Assembly (NCBI GenBank): GCA_905331475.1
Contig: CAJNYU010001940.1
Coordinates: 87,355 to 151,354 of the forward strand
Length of the DNA stretch: 64,000 nucleotides
Origin: Rotaria socialis
Taxonomy: Eukaryota; Rotifera; Eurotatoria; Philodinida; Philodinidae
Direction of reading: 5' to 3'
Part shown: piece after piece, positions 11,085 through 23,786 of the stretch
Numbering within the stretch: the first letter of the stretch is position 1
How the letters are laid out: each line of letters starts with the position of its first letter
Translations under genes and position numbers: made by a program
Notes under the pieces: model-generated
Database searches by the model: none
Told to the model about the DNA's origin: nothing
What the model saw: the letters and a program-made list of their open reading frames with translations, nothing else

Positions 11085-13263
11085 ATGGATCTCGATCCCA
11101 TGATATCAAGTTCACAAGAAGATTATTCATATTCCGATTATGATAATCGACCTATTCGACCAATGAATCAAGAAGCATTCAATGAAACACTTGCACGATT
11201 ACCTATTCTTATTGACGAAGATGATTACAATAATCGAACGAATGGTAGTTCCGATTCAAGTATCAAGTATTGAACTCGTCTATTACATTTCTTAGTCGTA
11301 TTTTCTATACAATTGCTCTTTTTTTGTAGTATAAAAGCTCGTTTAACAAATCGTCGACAACCAATACTTGCCTATTCGACCCGACGAAAAAATAATCTAC
11401 AATCATCATCAACATCTAATACGAATAACAATCAATCTTTATTACATGTTAATACAACGACTGGAACACCGAAAAGTAATAAACGTAAATTAGGTGGATG
11501 TACACCAACTGTTACTCCTTCAGCAAATAAAGTTATCAAACGTTAGTATTTCTATTGAGTACAAAACATGTAATCGACTGTTTCTTTTTTTAGAACTCGA
11601 TTGCCGACAAGAATTAATACAGTTAAAAGAAGAAAACAAACTTCTTGCACAAGTAGAATACCTTTCAAATATATATATATATATATATTTTTGTTGTTTC
11701 TGTTTCTTGTTTTATTAGGCAAAAGAAAACTTACAACTTGAATGTGCTTTATTAAAGAATGCAAGTATTTTATATCGGAAATCAATCAAAAGATAGACTG
11801 TCGTAGTATATAGTTAATTTGATTACATGAAAGATAGCAAGTGGTACTGTTTCTTTTTTGATGAGATTAAGACAAGAACAAATAGAGCATTCTCTTATAT
11901 AAGATGATAATCATGATTAAATCTAGCTATCGGAATACTTCTAGAACAGAATGATGAATATATATATATGATGGAGCATTTAAAATGTTCTCTATGTCGG
12001 GAAGAAGGTCACATCTTTCTATTACATAATATTATCGATTGAGCTAATAAGTGATGGTCTTTTATATTTTAACTGAAATATTTTCTTAATAGTCCCATGA
12101 AACTGATTTGGAGAATTTCAAACAAGAACATCAAACGACTATTGACGTACTTGTGGAGGGTAAACAACTAAAGAAAATTTGAGAAAATACAAATAGCTTT
12201 ATTTTAGAATTTAAATTACAACGTGAACAGTTCGATGCGTCTATTGCCGACAAAGAACAGTCAATAATTCAAACTGTGATTAGAATATTTATTTTTATCA
12301 TCATCATGTTCTAATGATGATTCTTTTTTATATTCAGAATCTTGAACTTGATAATCTTCGAAATGATCATACTTTATTATTAGTTGAAAAAGAAACACTC
12401 GAAAAAGTAAATTCTATAGAAAATTCATTGGATAATAAGAAATTGTTATACATATATTTGTGCATAGATTGTTGCCGAATATCAACTATTTAAAGACGAA
12501 ATGACTAATAAACTGAATGATAATGAAATGACAATTAAAAGTCTTCAAGAAGAAATCGAAAAATTAACCAAAATTCAGCAGCAACAAAGACAAGAAGTAA
12601 AATAAACTAGTGAAAAAATATTTATTTTCATTTATTTCTTAGAAAAAGTCGATCAATAAATCTACATTAACTAATGGCCGAATGCCATTGAAAGGAACAT
12701 CGAGTAAAATTTCATTATATTTTAATTATTAATTTCTTTCAATTCATATTTAATAGCTGATAGGCCAAGAACAGCTGGTAGTACTCTTTCTACAAACACA
12801 AAAACTGAACTAAATCGATCGAAGTATGTTGATACTTTTTGTTAATTCTATCAAATCTTCTATTCAATTTTGTTTTCATCAGAACCATTACTAAGATGTC
12901 AGTAACACGAGGAACTGTATGTATATTTGATCAAATATTTTTTTTCTGGTTTTACTCTTTTGTTTTACAACAGAAACAAGATGAGCTCACAACAATACCG
13001 TCGTCTTCTGTGCATATAACGTTGAATAAGTAAAAGAAGAATTTCTTTGCTTCTCATATTAAATTGATCCTAAATTTAGATCAAATTCTTCGACAGGTTC
13101 ATCTACGTCGACAAAAAAACTACCTCAATTTAAATCTAAAATTAAACCAAATGTTATTATCGAAGATAAAAAGAAGTCCGTTTCTTCTGTACCATTGATT
13201 GAAAAACGAACAAGTCTTATATCGACACGTACGAGATCGAAAGTTGTTCCTACGAAATCATGA
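11085..13263 (+). CDS. Uncharacterised coiled-coil protein
   Basis: Thirteen exons: 11085-11266, 11330-11541, 11594-11652, 11719-11760, 12093-12159, 12208-12275, 12338-12406, 12468-12596, 12643-12703, 12757-12823, 12883-12916, 12974-13029, 13080-13263; 409 residues. I do not recognise the family. The N-terminal 130 residues are acidic/Ser-rich and then Asn/Thr-rich (start MDLDPMISSSQEDYSYSDYD). A coiled coil follows at about residues 130-280 (QELIQLKEENKLLAQ, EEFKLQREQFDASIADKEQS, NDNEMTIKSLQEEIEKLTK). The last 130 residues are basic and Ser/Thr/Lys-rich, ending TRSKVVPTKS. The layout (disordered, coiled coil, basic tail) suits a cytoskeletal, centrosomal or kinetochore factor, but that is inference. 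Intron 4 must use a GC donor to keep frame. RPA2 is close upstream on the same strand. Confidence 0.75.
11761..12092 (+). other. GC-AG intron in the coiled-coil gene
   Basis: The exon before ends at AAT and the next bases are GCAAGT, the usual consensus for GC donors. The acceptor TTTTCTTAATAG precedes TCCCATGAAACTG. A nearby GT donor (GCAA|GTATTT) would shift the frame to a TGA in the next exon. At about 330 bp it is also longer than the other introns of this gene. Confidence 0.6.
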
Positions 13264-15504
13264 AATGAGCTTTTATTCGAAAAAAATCAAATATTTGGAT
13301 CTAGTCTTTTCTTTTTGTTATTTAAGTCTTGCAAATAAGTCAGTGTTGTATATATATATATATATATGTTGTCAGATATTTTTGGATTGTACTTTTTCTA
13401 TACTTATATCATCTTTGTTCTTTTCTAATCCTGAACTAATCAGATTTAGAGCTTCCTATTACTTTTTGCTGTTTTTTTTGTCTTTATTCTGTTCTTATTC
13501 AAGAACAGATTTTTTTCTTTAGCGTACAACATATATGTATATGTAGTATTCCTTGTTGTTGTTCATATCATGAAGTATTGTCACTCGTGTGTGAAAAGCA
13601 ATTTTTTAAAAATTTATGCGAGCAAGATTCTTTTGTTTCTATATGACTTTTTCACTTTTGTCAATGTCATGTTTTTTTTTGATAAATAGAACAGAGTGAG
13701 ATGTAATTGTATAGACGTTCTAGAAGATGAATTCAAATAAATTTATTGCCATTTTTGATTAATTGTTGAAAATTAGAACTGCGAACATTGACTTATGTAT
13801 TAAAAGCCATCTATCTAGATTGTTTTTGATAGTTTTAATATTAATGAAAGTAAAAAGATCGTATGCACACTCAAAATAATATACTATCTAAAGTGTCAGA
13901 TGAATAATCAAGACAAATTTATGTCTTAGTTTGGGAAAAAAGTCTGACTATGTCATTAAATGATTTCACAGATTTTCTACATGACTGTTTCCAGCTTGTT
14001 TTCGACTTAGTTAAAAAACTTTTAAGTGAACTGACTGAAAATTTATTATATTACAATCAACGGGAAATGTCAATACGTAGATGCAACCATTGAATCAGCA
14101 AATAATGGATATATGATATCTAAGAATGTGTGTGCATTAGAAAAATTTTCTTATCAACACGTATGTTAGTTTATATTCCAAAATATAGTCTGATTGTGTG
14201 TATTAATTGAATTTTATTATTATCAATAATGATATTCAAACAATCATAAAATATATGATAGTAATGATTTATGTACTCGCAGTGAAATAAACTAATAGGA
14301 GATAATGATGCAATAGGCCATTTTAAATCAAACTTAGTTTATTGCTCTAATTCGTACTGAATTTATTATATTGGTTTGATTTTCTTAATTTCGACGTCTG
14401 GTTTACAAGTGACGAGACTCAATAAAATGAGAAGTATGTTATAAAAAGAAGAAAACGATTTTTTAGGTTATATACATATTTTAGGGGTTTCAAAGCGGAG
14501 AAGTCTTCAGTTTTTCAAAATCATAAATTTAGAAACCAGTTTATTTCTCAGAAGCTTTCTAAACAGTTGATTTGTGAAAAGAAAACTTGGAGTAAGCCAT
14601 AGAAATCTCTTTGAAGTGTCTTGAGATAAATCAAACTGTGATTCTAGAGCAATACATGAAGAAGTATTTATCTGAGACTGGCAATTTTCGATAGTTTGAG
14701 TTATTTCTGAAATTTTCCAAAACGTATTCTTCTACAATTGAATAACTAGGGAATATTCTTCGACAATACTTCCTAATATAATGTCTATCATTGAAATTTT
14801 TCAATTATCTCGTAGGAATTTTCTTCATAGTTATTACTTATTACCACAACTTTTCGATAGACTCAATTGATTTCAGTCGAGTTTCATCTATCAAAAAGGC
14901 GTCAAGGTGCTATTGTTCACGTTGAACATAACCAGAGGAGAAAACACCTAGCAATATTGTCGTCGTAAATATTGGGTAATATTTTTCTCTTACTTTCTTG
15001 AAACATAATAGAAAATGTCAGCTACAATCAGTTTTTTTTAAAGCATTGGTCTGAGTTCAATGAATAAGAAATACATGTTTCAATGAAGGTTATTATTATA
15101 AAAGTATTAGTATGCAGCATAAAATTTTGCGTTTTAAATCTTTCCTTCAATTAGTAAGAATGGCTAAAAGCTGCTTTTTTTATTATTGTCAATCATACTT
15201 CAATCATTGAAGAAAGCTGATTTATTATTTTTTATTTCTTATGACAAAATGTATATTTCTTCAAAGAAAAGAAAAATAGATCCTGGAAACGAGAAAATGT
15301 ATGAACGTGTCTAATAAAGTTCTTTTGAAAAATGATGAATAAATGAACGAGTAATGAAATGTATAATTGACACGAAAAGAAGCACACAAAAAAAACGAAA
15401 AGTAGATAGTGAGGAATTGAATTTCTTTTCAAGTGTTTGGATCAAATTTTTTTCACTGTTATATGATCAATCATATCTATATAGCCTGATTTTTATTTAA
15501 TTTT
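13264..15504. other. Intergenic spacer (tail to tail)
   Basis: Lies between the 3' ends of the plus-strand coiled-coil gene and the minus-strand SAXO gene. It contains a (TA)n run near 13350 and an AATAAA at about 13737. I find no gene, RNA or clear repeat in it. Confidence 0.5.
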
Positions 15505-17740
15505 CTAGACTGCAATAGGTTGTTGTTGTAGATATTGAGACTGTGCTGCATCTTGTTGAGTTTCATAGAATTTGTGACCAGTTGGTTCCGTATGATGAAG
15601 CATTAAATTACTTCTTGGTGTTCTACAAATGATTGACATGTATAGATAATAGAAAATAAGATGAAAATAAAAGAACATACTCAAGAAGTGCAGCTGGACA
15701 TGGTTCGATCTCTTTTGGTGTATACTCTGTTCTGTACATAGTTGCATCCTCAAATGGTGCTGTTGATTTATAAGCAACGCCATCGGGTTTAAATGAACGT
15801 TGTGGGCCACCAGCATGAGGAATATAATGACCTGATTTAAAGTATTTCAAAAATGAAACATCAAAATATAATATTCGTTTACCTTTATATGTAGACATTC
15901 CTTCAAATGGTTGATTTGGTGGTGCATAACCAGATTGAGCTCGTATCGCAGGCGGTCGCCCTCCTGCCCATTTACGAAAATCACCTCCATAAGTTGTATT
16001 TGCTTCAAATTTGGCATCGACCATACGCCGCTCAACTGGTCTAATAGCATTGACTTTAGCCAATGGCTTAGGCGTGAATTCTGAATTGTACATTGTATTT
16101 AAATCCATGTCGCCTGTTTTTGCACGATATTCATCTGGTTTATGTGTTTGAATTGGTTGAACTTCCCATCGTTTATAATCAGTTTTATTTGTTGTTGAAT
16201 CTTCAAAACGAGCATTGGATTGATAGCCTTGTTGATTTGGTTTCATTGATCGTGCTCGATCGACTAAAAATAAAAATAAAATAAAATAATCAAATATAAT
16301 TTTTAGATATTAATTCTAACTTTCTTTTGCTGTAAAATCTTTCTTATGTGTTGTTAATGAATCTAGAGCAGATTTATTTGGCGTATATTCTTCTTTGGCA
16401 CGTTGAAAGCGCTCCGGTTGTGTATGACGAATATAATCTGTTCGATAACCAGTACGATCATCGAATGGTTCCTGCGATTGTAATACAGCTTGATCAGGTC
16501 GAATAGCTTGACGCATTGCTCCTTGATGTTTAAGATAATCTGTTGTATAAGTACTTGAACCTTTAAATGGATCTGTTGGTGCAAGCTTCAAGAAAATAAA
16601 AATAAAGAATTTAAACTGAGATAAAAATTATGCTTCAACTAAATTTACATATCCACCGTCGTGTCGAATTGGTTCCGTTCGACTAGCTTCCCATTTACGA
16701 TAATCAGCTATGAAAAAAAGAACAATGTTGAAGTTTATGATAAGATAAGAGAGATAAAAGTGAATATCAGACATACCTTTGTACGTTGGATCACCTTCAA
16801 ATGGAGCCGATATTGTTTTTTGAGCTTCGTGTTTAATCATTTTAACTCGTTCACCACCTTTGGCTGATTAAATATGAAAATTTAAACAAAAATACAAAAT
16901 ATATTTTAACAATATGAATCATTTCTTGTTTGATTACGTGTGTATTCCTTATTATAACTTGTCAGAGCATCGAATTCACCACGAGGAACATAAACTTCTT
17001 CGGGTTTAAATGAACGTGGTTTATCAAGCGAGTGTTTAATGTAATCGTGTCTGAAATAGAATCAATATTATAGAATAATTTTCTTTTTTAATATAGTAAT
17101 ATATACTTGTGTGTTGTTTCATCTTCTAAAGGTGCACTATTTTGCTGTACCGTATAATCAGGTTTAAATGACTCTCGTATACCACCTTCACGTGGAACGA
17201 ATTCTGAACGATATTCAGTTGCAGCACATGGTTGATCACTTTTGCCAATAACACCATATGGACGATGTGGGCAACGATGTTTACTAGATAGATAAATACA
17301 TAATATAAACACGGCTGAGTTTTTTTTTCTACTTGCATAAAAATAAAAATAGAGTAATCAGAGTTTTTATTAAAATAATTGAAATAATGGAAACCATGAC
17401 TCTTTATTTTTTAGATACTATAAAAATCATGAAGCAACAATAAAAAATACTTAATGTTGACTTAACCTCGAGTAAATAAAAAAAAACATGAAGATATTAA
17501 TTGAAAGTGTCAACTTCGATGAAATAGTTTTTCTTATCACTATACAATTCAAAAGAAACCATTGAAATTATTTATTTTTGTAACTTATTACGGAATAACT
17601 CATGGCAAAAGATAACACATGTGGTATAGGTTTTGTCTATCCTTCATTTTTCTAAATATCCATGACAACAAACAATGACGTAGATAAGAAAAAAATACGC
17701 ACCCGCATGTGCAAATTTGACAGATGCATCGTTTAGTCAT
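15505..17740 (-). CDS. SAXO: SAXO/FAM154-type stabiliser of axonemal microtubules
   Basis: Nine exons in transcription order: 17740-17703, 17283-17107, 17050-16911, 16863-16777, 16707-16649, 16585-16321, 16263-15883, 15831-15681, 15613-15505; 468 residues. The N-terminus MTKRCICQICTCG joined to KHRCPHRPYG is the cysteine-rich SAXO start. It is followed by many Mn-type microtubule-binding repeats, for example APFEGDPTYKADYRKWEA, PFDDRTGYRTDYIRH, ARFEDSTTNKTDYKRWE, AKFEANTTYGGDFRKWAGGR and APFEDATMYRTEYTPKE. SAXO proteins bind inside or along axonemal and centriolar microtubules and stabilise them, which fits a heavily ciliated rotifer. The first intron (about 420 bp) isolates the 38-base start exon. 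The last acceptor is the least certain junction: ACACCAAG was chosen because the nearer TTTGTAG breaks frame. The gene diverges from MRPL28. Confidence 0.88.
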
Positions 17741-18589
17741 TATTATTAACTATGTATGATAATTAAGAAAAGACTTTTGAATTGAAAATTGATAATAAAT
17801 ATAATAGTAATAGTAATACAAGCAATTATTCTCGCTCTTTTCTTTCCCTAATCGGTACACATCTGAAAAATAAGAATAAATAAGTCATATAGATAGAAAT
17901 ACTAGAAAAACGCGTTTTCTCTGTGAGCATGTTCTCCTTCAAATGTGTATGTGCGTGTGTATGTATACTGTTTGTGTTACGACGACAACGATGGCGACGA
18001 CAGGAAGGTAAATGATAAAAGGATTTTAATTTCTCTTGTGTTATATGCTACAGATGGTAACTGAAACAGTCACAAATTTTATTTTCGTTGCATAGCAATG
18101 GACATTAAAATGTCTGATCAATATAGAATAGAATATACGAAATTAATCTTAGAATAATATTCTTAATTAGGAGAATATACTCAACATATTTATTCTGAGT
18201 AAATCAGTGTTACTTTTCAATTGATCACATGGATCGTTGATATACGACATCTGTGCAATGTATAAATATGTGAACTAGCGTAAAATGAATACTTTCAAGA
18301 AAACTTTGATCTATGGAACGGATTAAAAATCTTCTTAGTAATTATACTCAGATGAGTTACGTATTTCGAACTAATACTAAGAGCAGTAAGCCTGCTGCGA
18401 GTTAGATCTATCATAATAAAAAAGAATCTCAAGCAATCAATAAATATATTCGATTACAGACGGCATCTAGTAGATAAATTTTCATTGGATAACTGATTTA
18501 TATGGATAGTTAATATGAGCTATGGAATAGTTGTTACAAGATAAGCTAAGTTATTCATTCATTCATTGTAACAGCGTACTAAATATAAT
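17741..18589. other. Divergent promoter region, SAXO and MRPL28
   Basis: Head-to-head spacer of about 850 bp. A CGACGACAACGATGGCGACGACAGG stretch near 17980 (quoted here in part: CGACGACAACGATGGCGACG) is unusually G+C-rich for the window and may mark promoter or 5' UTR sequence. No RNA gene seen. Confidence 0.35.
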
Positions 18590-19851
18590 ATGGCTAATCG
18601 CTGGAAATATATGGGACACGAGATTGGGGTTAGTTTATCATTATACAAAAAATTACAGCATCATAATTTATTTCTGTAGGGTTGGGTTGCCACGAATCCT
18701 GAACCAGTTCAAAAACTTGTGTTTAAACTTGATAAATATAAGTGGAAAGGAAACGGACAATATGCTCGTTTACCTGAACATTACAAACAACGTGCTATCG
18801 AACATCTATATGGAAATAAGGAAGATGTACATGAAGTACGCGATAAACGAAAATTTATTGTCAATCATGAGACAGGCGTTTGGTATGAATTCAATGAAAA
18901 TAAATAATACGCATTGTTCTTCTTGTTACTTCGATATGTAGGACTCGAACTAAACATGTACCTGTAACTGTTGTACCAACTGTGCAAGCCGATAAAGGTT
19001 TATGGGGTGGTGAAGGTGTACTGATTGGTTATGAAGACGGTAATGTTGTTGATGAATATTAGTAAGAAATGAAATTCTTTGCTTGTCCTTTCAATAATTT
19101 TCTTATCGATATTGTTTTAGTCGATGTTTTATTTCGGTGCCTAAACTAATGAAATTACTATTCTACAGTGAAATTCTTCATCAGCATTATGCTATTTGTG
19201 TTACACGACGTACAATTGCAAAAATCGAAGAAGCCACAACACTAGACCATTATATTCTTAAAGTAGAACTTTAAAAACAAAAACATGGATATTTATTTAT
19301 GCATTAAAATTACTGTCTTTAGACTCCTCTTCAAGATCTTAACTCGAAATTCGGTTATGATCTTCGTCGACAAATGCTACATAAACTAGTTAATAATGGA
19401 GAAAATCTGTGGTCAGATAATCCAGAAAAACAACGAATAATATACGAAAAATACAAACAATATCAAGTACCTGTAAGTACACTTTTTTCTTTATATATAT
19501 ATATATATATATATATTTTGTTTTTTAATTTTCTAATACTAATGTTTAGAAAGAAGAAATTGATTGGATTGGTTTGTTACCCGATGAAGCATTAGAAAAA
19601 CTCGAAAAAGAAGAAGATGAAAAATATGAACGATCGATTCGACCATGGAAAGAATTATTTCGTGAATCACTCATTACTGAACTTTCTCGACGACAAAAAA
19701 ATAATGAACCTATTGATATAACACCAGTTACAACTAAACCGTACGATAGCTAGTTTTGTTTTTAAATATTTCATTCATTGTCATGCCTTTTATTTTTAGA
19801 CCACCAAAGACATTGAAGGAAAAAGTAATCAATAAACTATGGGGCTCCTGA
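18590..19851 (+). CDS. MRPL28: Mitochondrial large-subunit ribosomal protein bL28m
   Basis: Seven exons: 18590-18628, 18680-18882, 18942-19061, 19169-19262, 19323-19472, 19550-19740, 19800-19851; 282 residues (human 256). It is a structural protein of the mitochondrial 39S subunit. Recognition rests on RLPEHYKQRAIEHLYG near the N-terminus, QADKGLWGGEGVLIGYEDG in the centre (family: RGLWGGEGW.LG), YYEILHQHYAICVTRRTI, DHYILKTPLQDLNSKFGYDL and EKQRIIYEKYKQYQVP, followed by the charged C-terminal region. Every block is in the family order. The start MANRWKYMGHEIG is short and not clearly a mitochondrial presequence, so an upstream exon cannot be excluded. A (TA)n run lies in intron 5. Confidence 0.9.
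19492..19515. repeat. (TA)n microsatellite in MRPL28 intron 5
   Basis: About 11 TA units just downstream of the GTAAGT donor. This dinucleotide run recurs in introns throughout the window. Confidence 0.85.
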
Positions 19852-19916
19852 TAAAGAAAAGAGTCTGTTGTTTCTACTTTCACATCAATACGCCTGTAGC
19901 ATTTGTTTGTTTTTTG

Positions 19917-19922
19917 AATAAA
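19917..19922 (+). promoter_or_regulatory. MRPL28 polyadenylation signal (AATAAA)
   Basis: AATAAA 66 bases after the stop codon, a normal distance for an animal 3' UTR signal. Confidence 0.6.
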
Positions 19923-22900
19923 AAATCATTCGCAGATGATCATGAAATGATTCTCTTTTGTATCTTATAGTTTTAATTTAAAAGTACCATTCTATGATCT
20001 TATCTATTCATTATCTAAATTATTCTCAAAGTAGCTACATAAATTGTTTGAGAATTAATCAGTATTTTTTCGTAATCCACATTATTTACGGATATATACT
20101 ATCCTATTCGAGAGTATGCAGTCTTTGCTTCTTATTTCAATATTTAATTATGGTGCAATTCTGTCATATCATCATAATGATACATTAGTTTAAATATTTT
20201 TTATTTGCAATTTTTATTTTAAAGTTGAATCTTATGATTCATTGTTAAGAGAACCTATGAGATATGTTCCTAATTACATATTCAATTTTATATTTCTTCA
20301 AACATTCTAATAAAAGATGAGTATCTCTACTATGTTTTATCACGGTCAACAAATCAAAATCTTATTTCAAATTATTTAAAGTTTTCTAACTAGATTAGTT
20401 AGATTTGTTTTGTAAATCGCCATGAATAATCATTCTCAGAAGAGAAACTTGTACACGTTAAATATTTAAATTTCTAACAAGAATATATTGCAATTGTTGC
20501 TATTAGCTTTCGATCAGTTTTGTGCGTGAAATGCTCGTACTAGTAGAGTTTGCGATGCGTAATTCATCTCTATTTTTGACAAAAACAGAATTTTACATTA
20601 CTACTAGAGAAGCATAACACTTTTTGTTACACAAATCGTATATACATGGATTGACCTTTTAGTCATGTTACCGCTGTTAAAATTTTCGTATGATTCGGTT
20701 CGAAAGTCATTCGTGTCTTATTTTCATTCGTCCGACATCACTGCGTCTTTTTCTGTATGACAGGTACGTACGTAGAAAAAAAGATTATACTGGTAGATTT
20801 TCACATCCAAATAATTCGATAAATTATCGAAAGATTTGTGCAATCTAAACGACTGATAGGCCGTTTAGCCAATAGGAGAAATTTTATAAGTCTAATTTTA
20901 ATTTCAGCAACAGCATCGCGAAAAAATGCTCAAATATGTTATTTAGTTGATAGCCATACATGTACATAGATGAGACAAAAATACATACCGGCACACGTTA
21001 TCAATGGAATATTTGTGAATTTAAGCTTATTTGAAGAATATCATACTCTATTTACATCGATTAAGATTATCTGGCAATACTAGCCGATAAACGAATTTAT
21101 GAGTGCCATTTCAAATATCTCATTATGAATAGAGTATGTATGCTCTATGCAATTGTTGTCTTATCATGCTCACGCTGAAATTTCAAGTAACATAAAAATG
21201 ATAATTTCCTAAATAAACAGTGACAAACATTTTTCTCGAAGCCGATATTGACCTGAATTCTTCAACAAATTCTATGGATAAGAAAATGTCAATGATCAAA
21301 GTGATGTGAACAATGGAAAATCATACTTAGAGAACTTCTCAGTTAAGTATATTCATATAATAGATTTTCCGTGCGAATTGTTCAAGATTAGTGATGATAG
21401 GTATTCTATCGAAATTTATCGAAAAATTTCTAATACTTACTAAAGTTTTGTAAGAGAACTCTCAAAAACACACATCTAGAACGATCATCAATGTTAAAAG
21501 TTAACTACTATAATTATTATTTATCTTCATGTTTCTATAAGCCTTAGCTAGCGAAAGTTGAAGCAATCCTTCCCTGAGCTTCTCTACTTAAAGACTTGCA
21601 TATGATTTCTTTGTTTTTTAAACAGTATTTACTGTTGTTATTGACACTTGTTGTTAGAATTCATCTAAATATAGAAACAAAAGAAATAATTTGTATGATG
21701 AGAGACAAATCGTCAAAATGATTATAGAGATCAATTTACATAAAATAGAGATCAATGTTTTGCGGATTATTCATATTTTAAAAAATGATCATGATCAATT
21801 AAAAATATGCAAATTAATGTTCTCTCACAAATTTCTCTGTGGATACCTAAAAATTCCCCAGGTTTTCGTTGAGTTTATTCGAACCCTCTCTCTTAAAATC
21901 GAAGACTGTCTATAGGGATTTCTCATGACATCACTTTTTAGTCTTCACAGACTTCACGCATTTGATTCATCCCGTCGAGGACTCATTAGAAACTTGATAT
22001 TTTTCAAGGTACGTACAATCAATTAATCTGTGAATGAAAACTGACTAGGAATAACTTGAAAATGCAAATGTTCTGATCAGAATATGTCACAAGCAGTTTA
22101 TGTTCGAATATTAGTTTAACAAGTGACAGTGTCCATATGGAATCTTTTCAATCGAATCATTTTGTAGAAAGTCAAACTTAATGAATAATTTTTGCTTTTT
22201 CTATTTCAGAATTATTACAAAAAAAATTAAGAAATTAAGGCTTGTAACATCACACGTTGAAATGCATTTTCTGTTGACTCGACAACGTCAATTTAATAAG
22301 ACAATTATCGTCTCATCTTCTTGAATCTTCTGGTTTATATTTATGCTGTTCATTATTCATATGCAATGAATTATCTTCTAATATAGTTTACTCTTATCAT
22401 GATATTTTTATACATTTGTATTGTTGAAATCAAAATGGGGTCATATGTTTAGTACAATATATCTTTTTTCCCTATTGATTTACTTCTAGTATTTGAATAT
22501 GATAATCATGTATATAAAAATGTATTATCATCCGTGAGTATATACATATAGAACAGAAGAACTTCATCAGCACAAAGAAAATATAAGAGAATTACTTTAA
22601 CATGAAGATCAATATATTTAATTGAGTGATAATAAGTTGTCAAGAAATTTTATAAATTTCGAGTGAAGAATTGGTAACTGAAAAAAAAATATCATTATAT
22701 CAGAATAAAACTAGAAGTAGAAAATGTGATGACATGAAATCGTCTACTGAAAGAAAAATTTTTGTAAAGCTACAATCTATACATGCAATATTTTATTATC
22801 AATCAATTTGATTGAATTCCATTATCATAGAAAAGTTTAGATTTGAAACTGTAAATATATATGAATCGTTCAAAATATCAATATTGCCAAGAAAGCAATA

Positions 22901-23786
22901 TATGTCAGATGTCCCAAAAGAAAATATCGGTTATTTAATCAACGCGTTTATTTTGAGTTTTAGTGATGCATATAAATTATTATTTGTTTTTCGTTCTCTT
23001 GTGTTCCACAACTCTAAAAAGAATAACTCATTCATTTCACGAGGGATTATTTTGTAAGTGAATATAACTAGGCCTCTTTTCCTATGTAATAATAATCTTC
23101 GTATAGCAAAACAAAAAACCTGATGATGTGTATCAATACCATATAAAAGCATAGATTCAATATATATATAACTAATATTTATCAAATATCTTTAGTGTTG
23201 TCTCATCGACCTATTTGTGTACAAGATTTACAAATGAAACTGTAAATTATTTCTTGTTCTACCGAATGAGTAACGTCTTATTTATCGAGGTATAGATTTA
23301 CATTTTTATACAAATCCAACATTAGTTAGTTTGCCATTTAAAAATAATGGTTTTATTCGATTTGTTGGTGCACATTTTGAAAAATATCTATAGATGCATA
23401 TGATAACGTTATTGATTTAGAATACGGAATCTATCGTCACTTTATTTATCATGTTCAATCAAACAGAAACTCTGAAAACAAATTGTTCATCAACAACAAT
23501 TAGTAAAAAGAAATAGCTGGACTGTTTTCACTTTTGTTTTATTTGACAGTATAGCCTGTATGGTTCTTTTATCATGTCTGTGAACATCAGTCTCATTGTT
23601 CGTCTATCTGACGTCTTTTCTATATATGAACAGAAGGAGAAAAAAGAGCAACATGACTTGCAACTCGGTCAAACTTTCTTTCTTTTTTTCTTCTCCTCTG
23701 CATTTGTCTTGTCTTTCTATGTGCTTTCTATGTCCAACTGTATACATTATAACAACTTAGTAAATCTATAGGATAACAAAGATAAA
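19923..23786. other. 3.9-kb gene-poor spacer
   Basis: The longest stretch without a recognisable gene. ORFs at 21691-21915 and 22812-23057 are 74 and 81 codons, A+T-driven and without family features. Around 23280-23400 a plus-strand frame reads TLVSLPFKNNGFIRFVGAHF before a stop, which may be an eroded coding fragment. No tRNA, rRNA or clear transposon ends seen. Confidence 0.4.

Noticed and set aside
22812..23185. Overlapping plus and minus ORFs of 81-84 codons
   Set aside because: No homology I can recognise, no splice context, and expected by chance in a 3.9-kb spacer of this composition.
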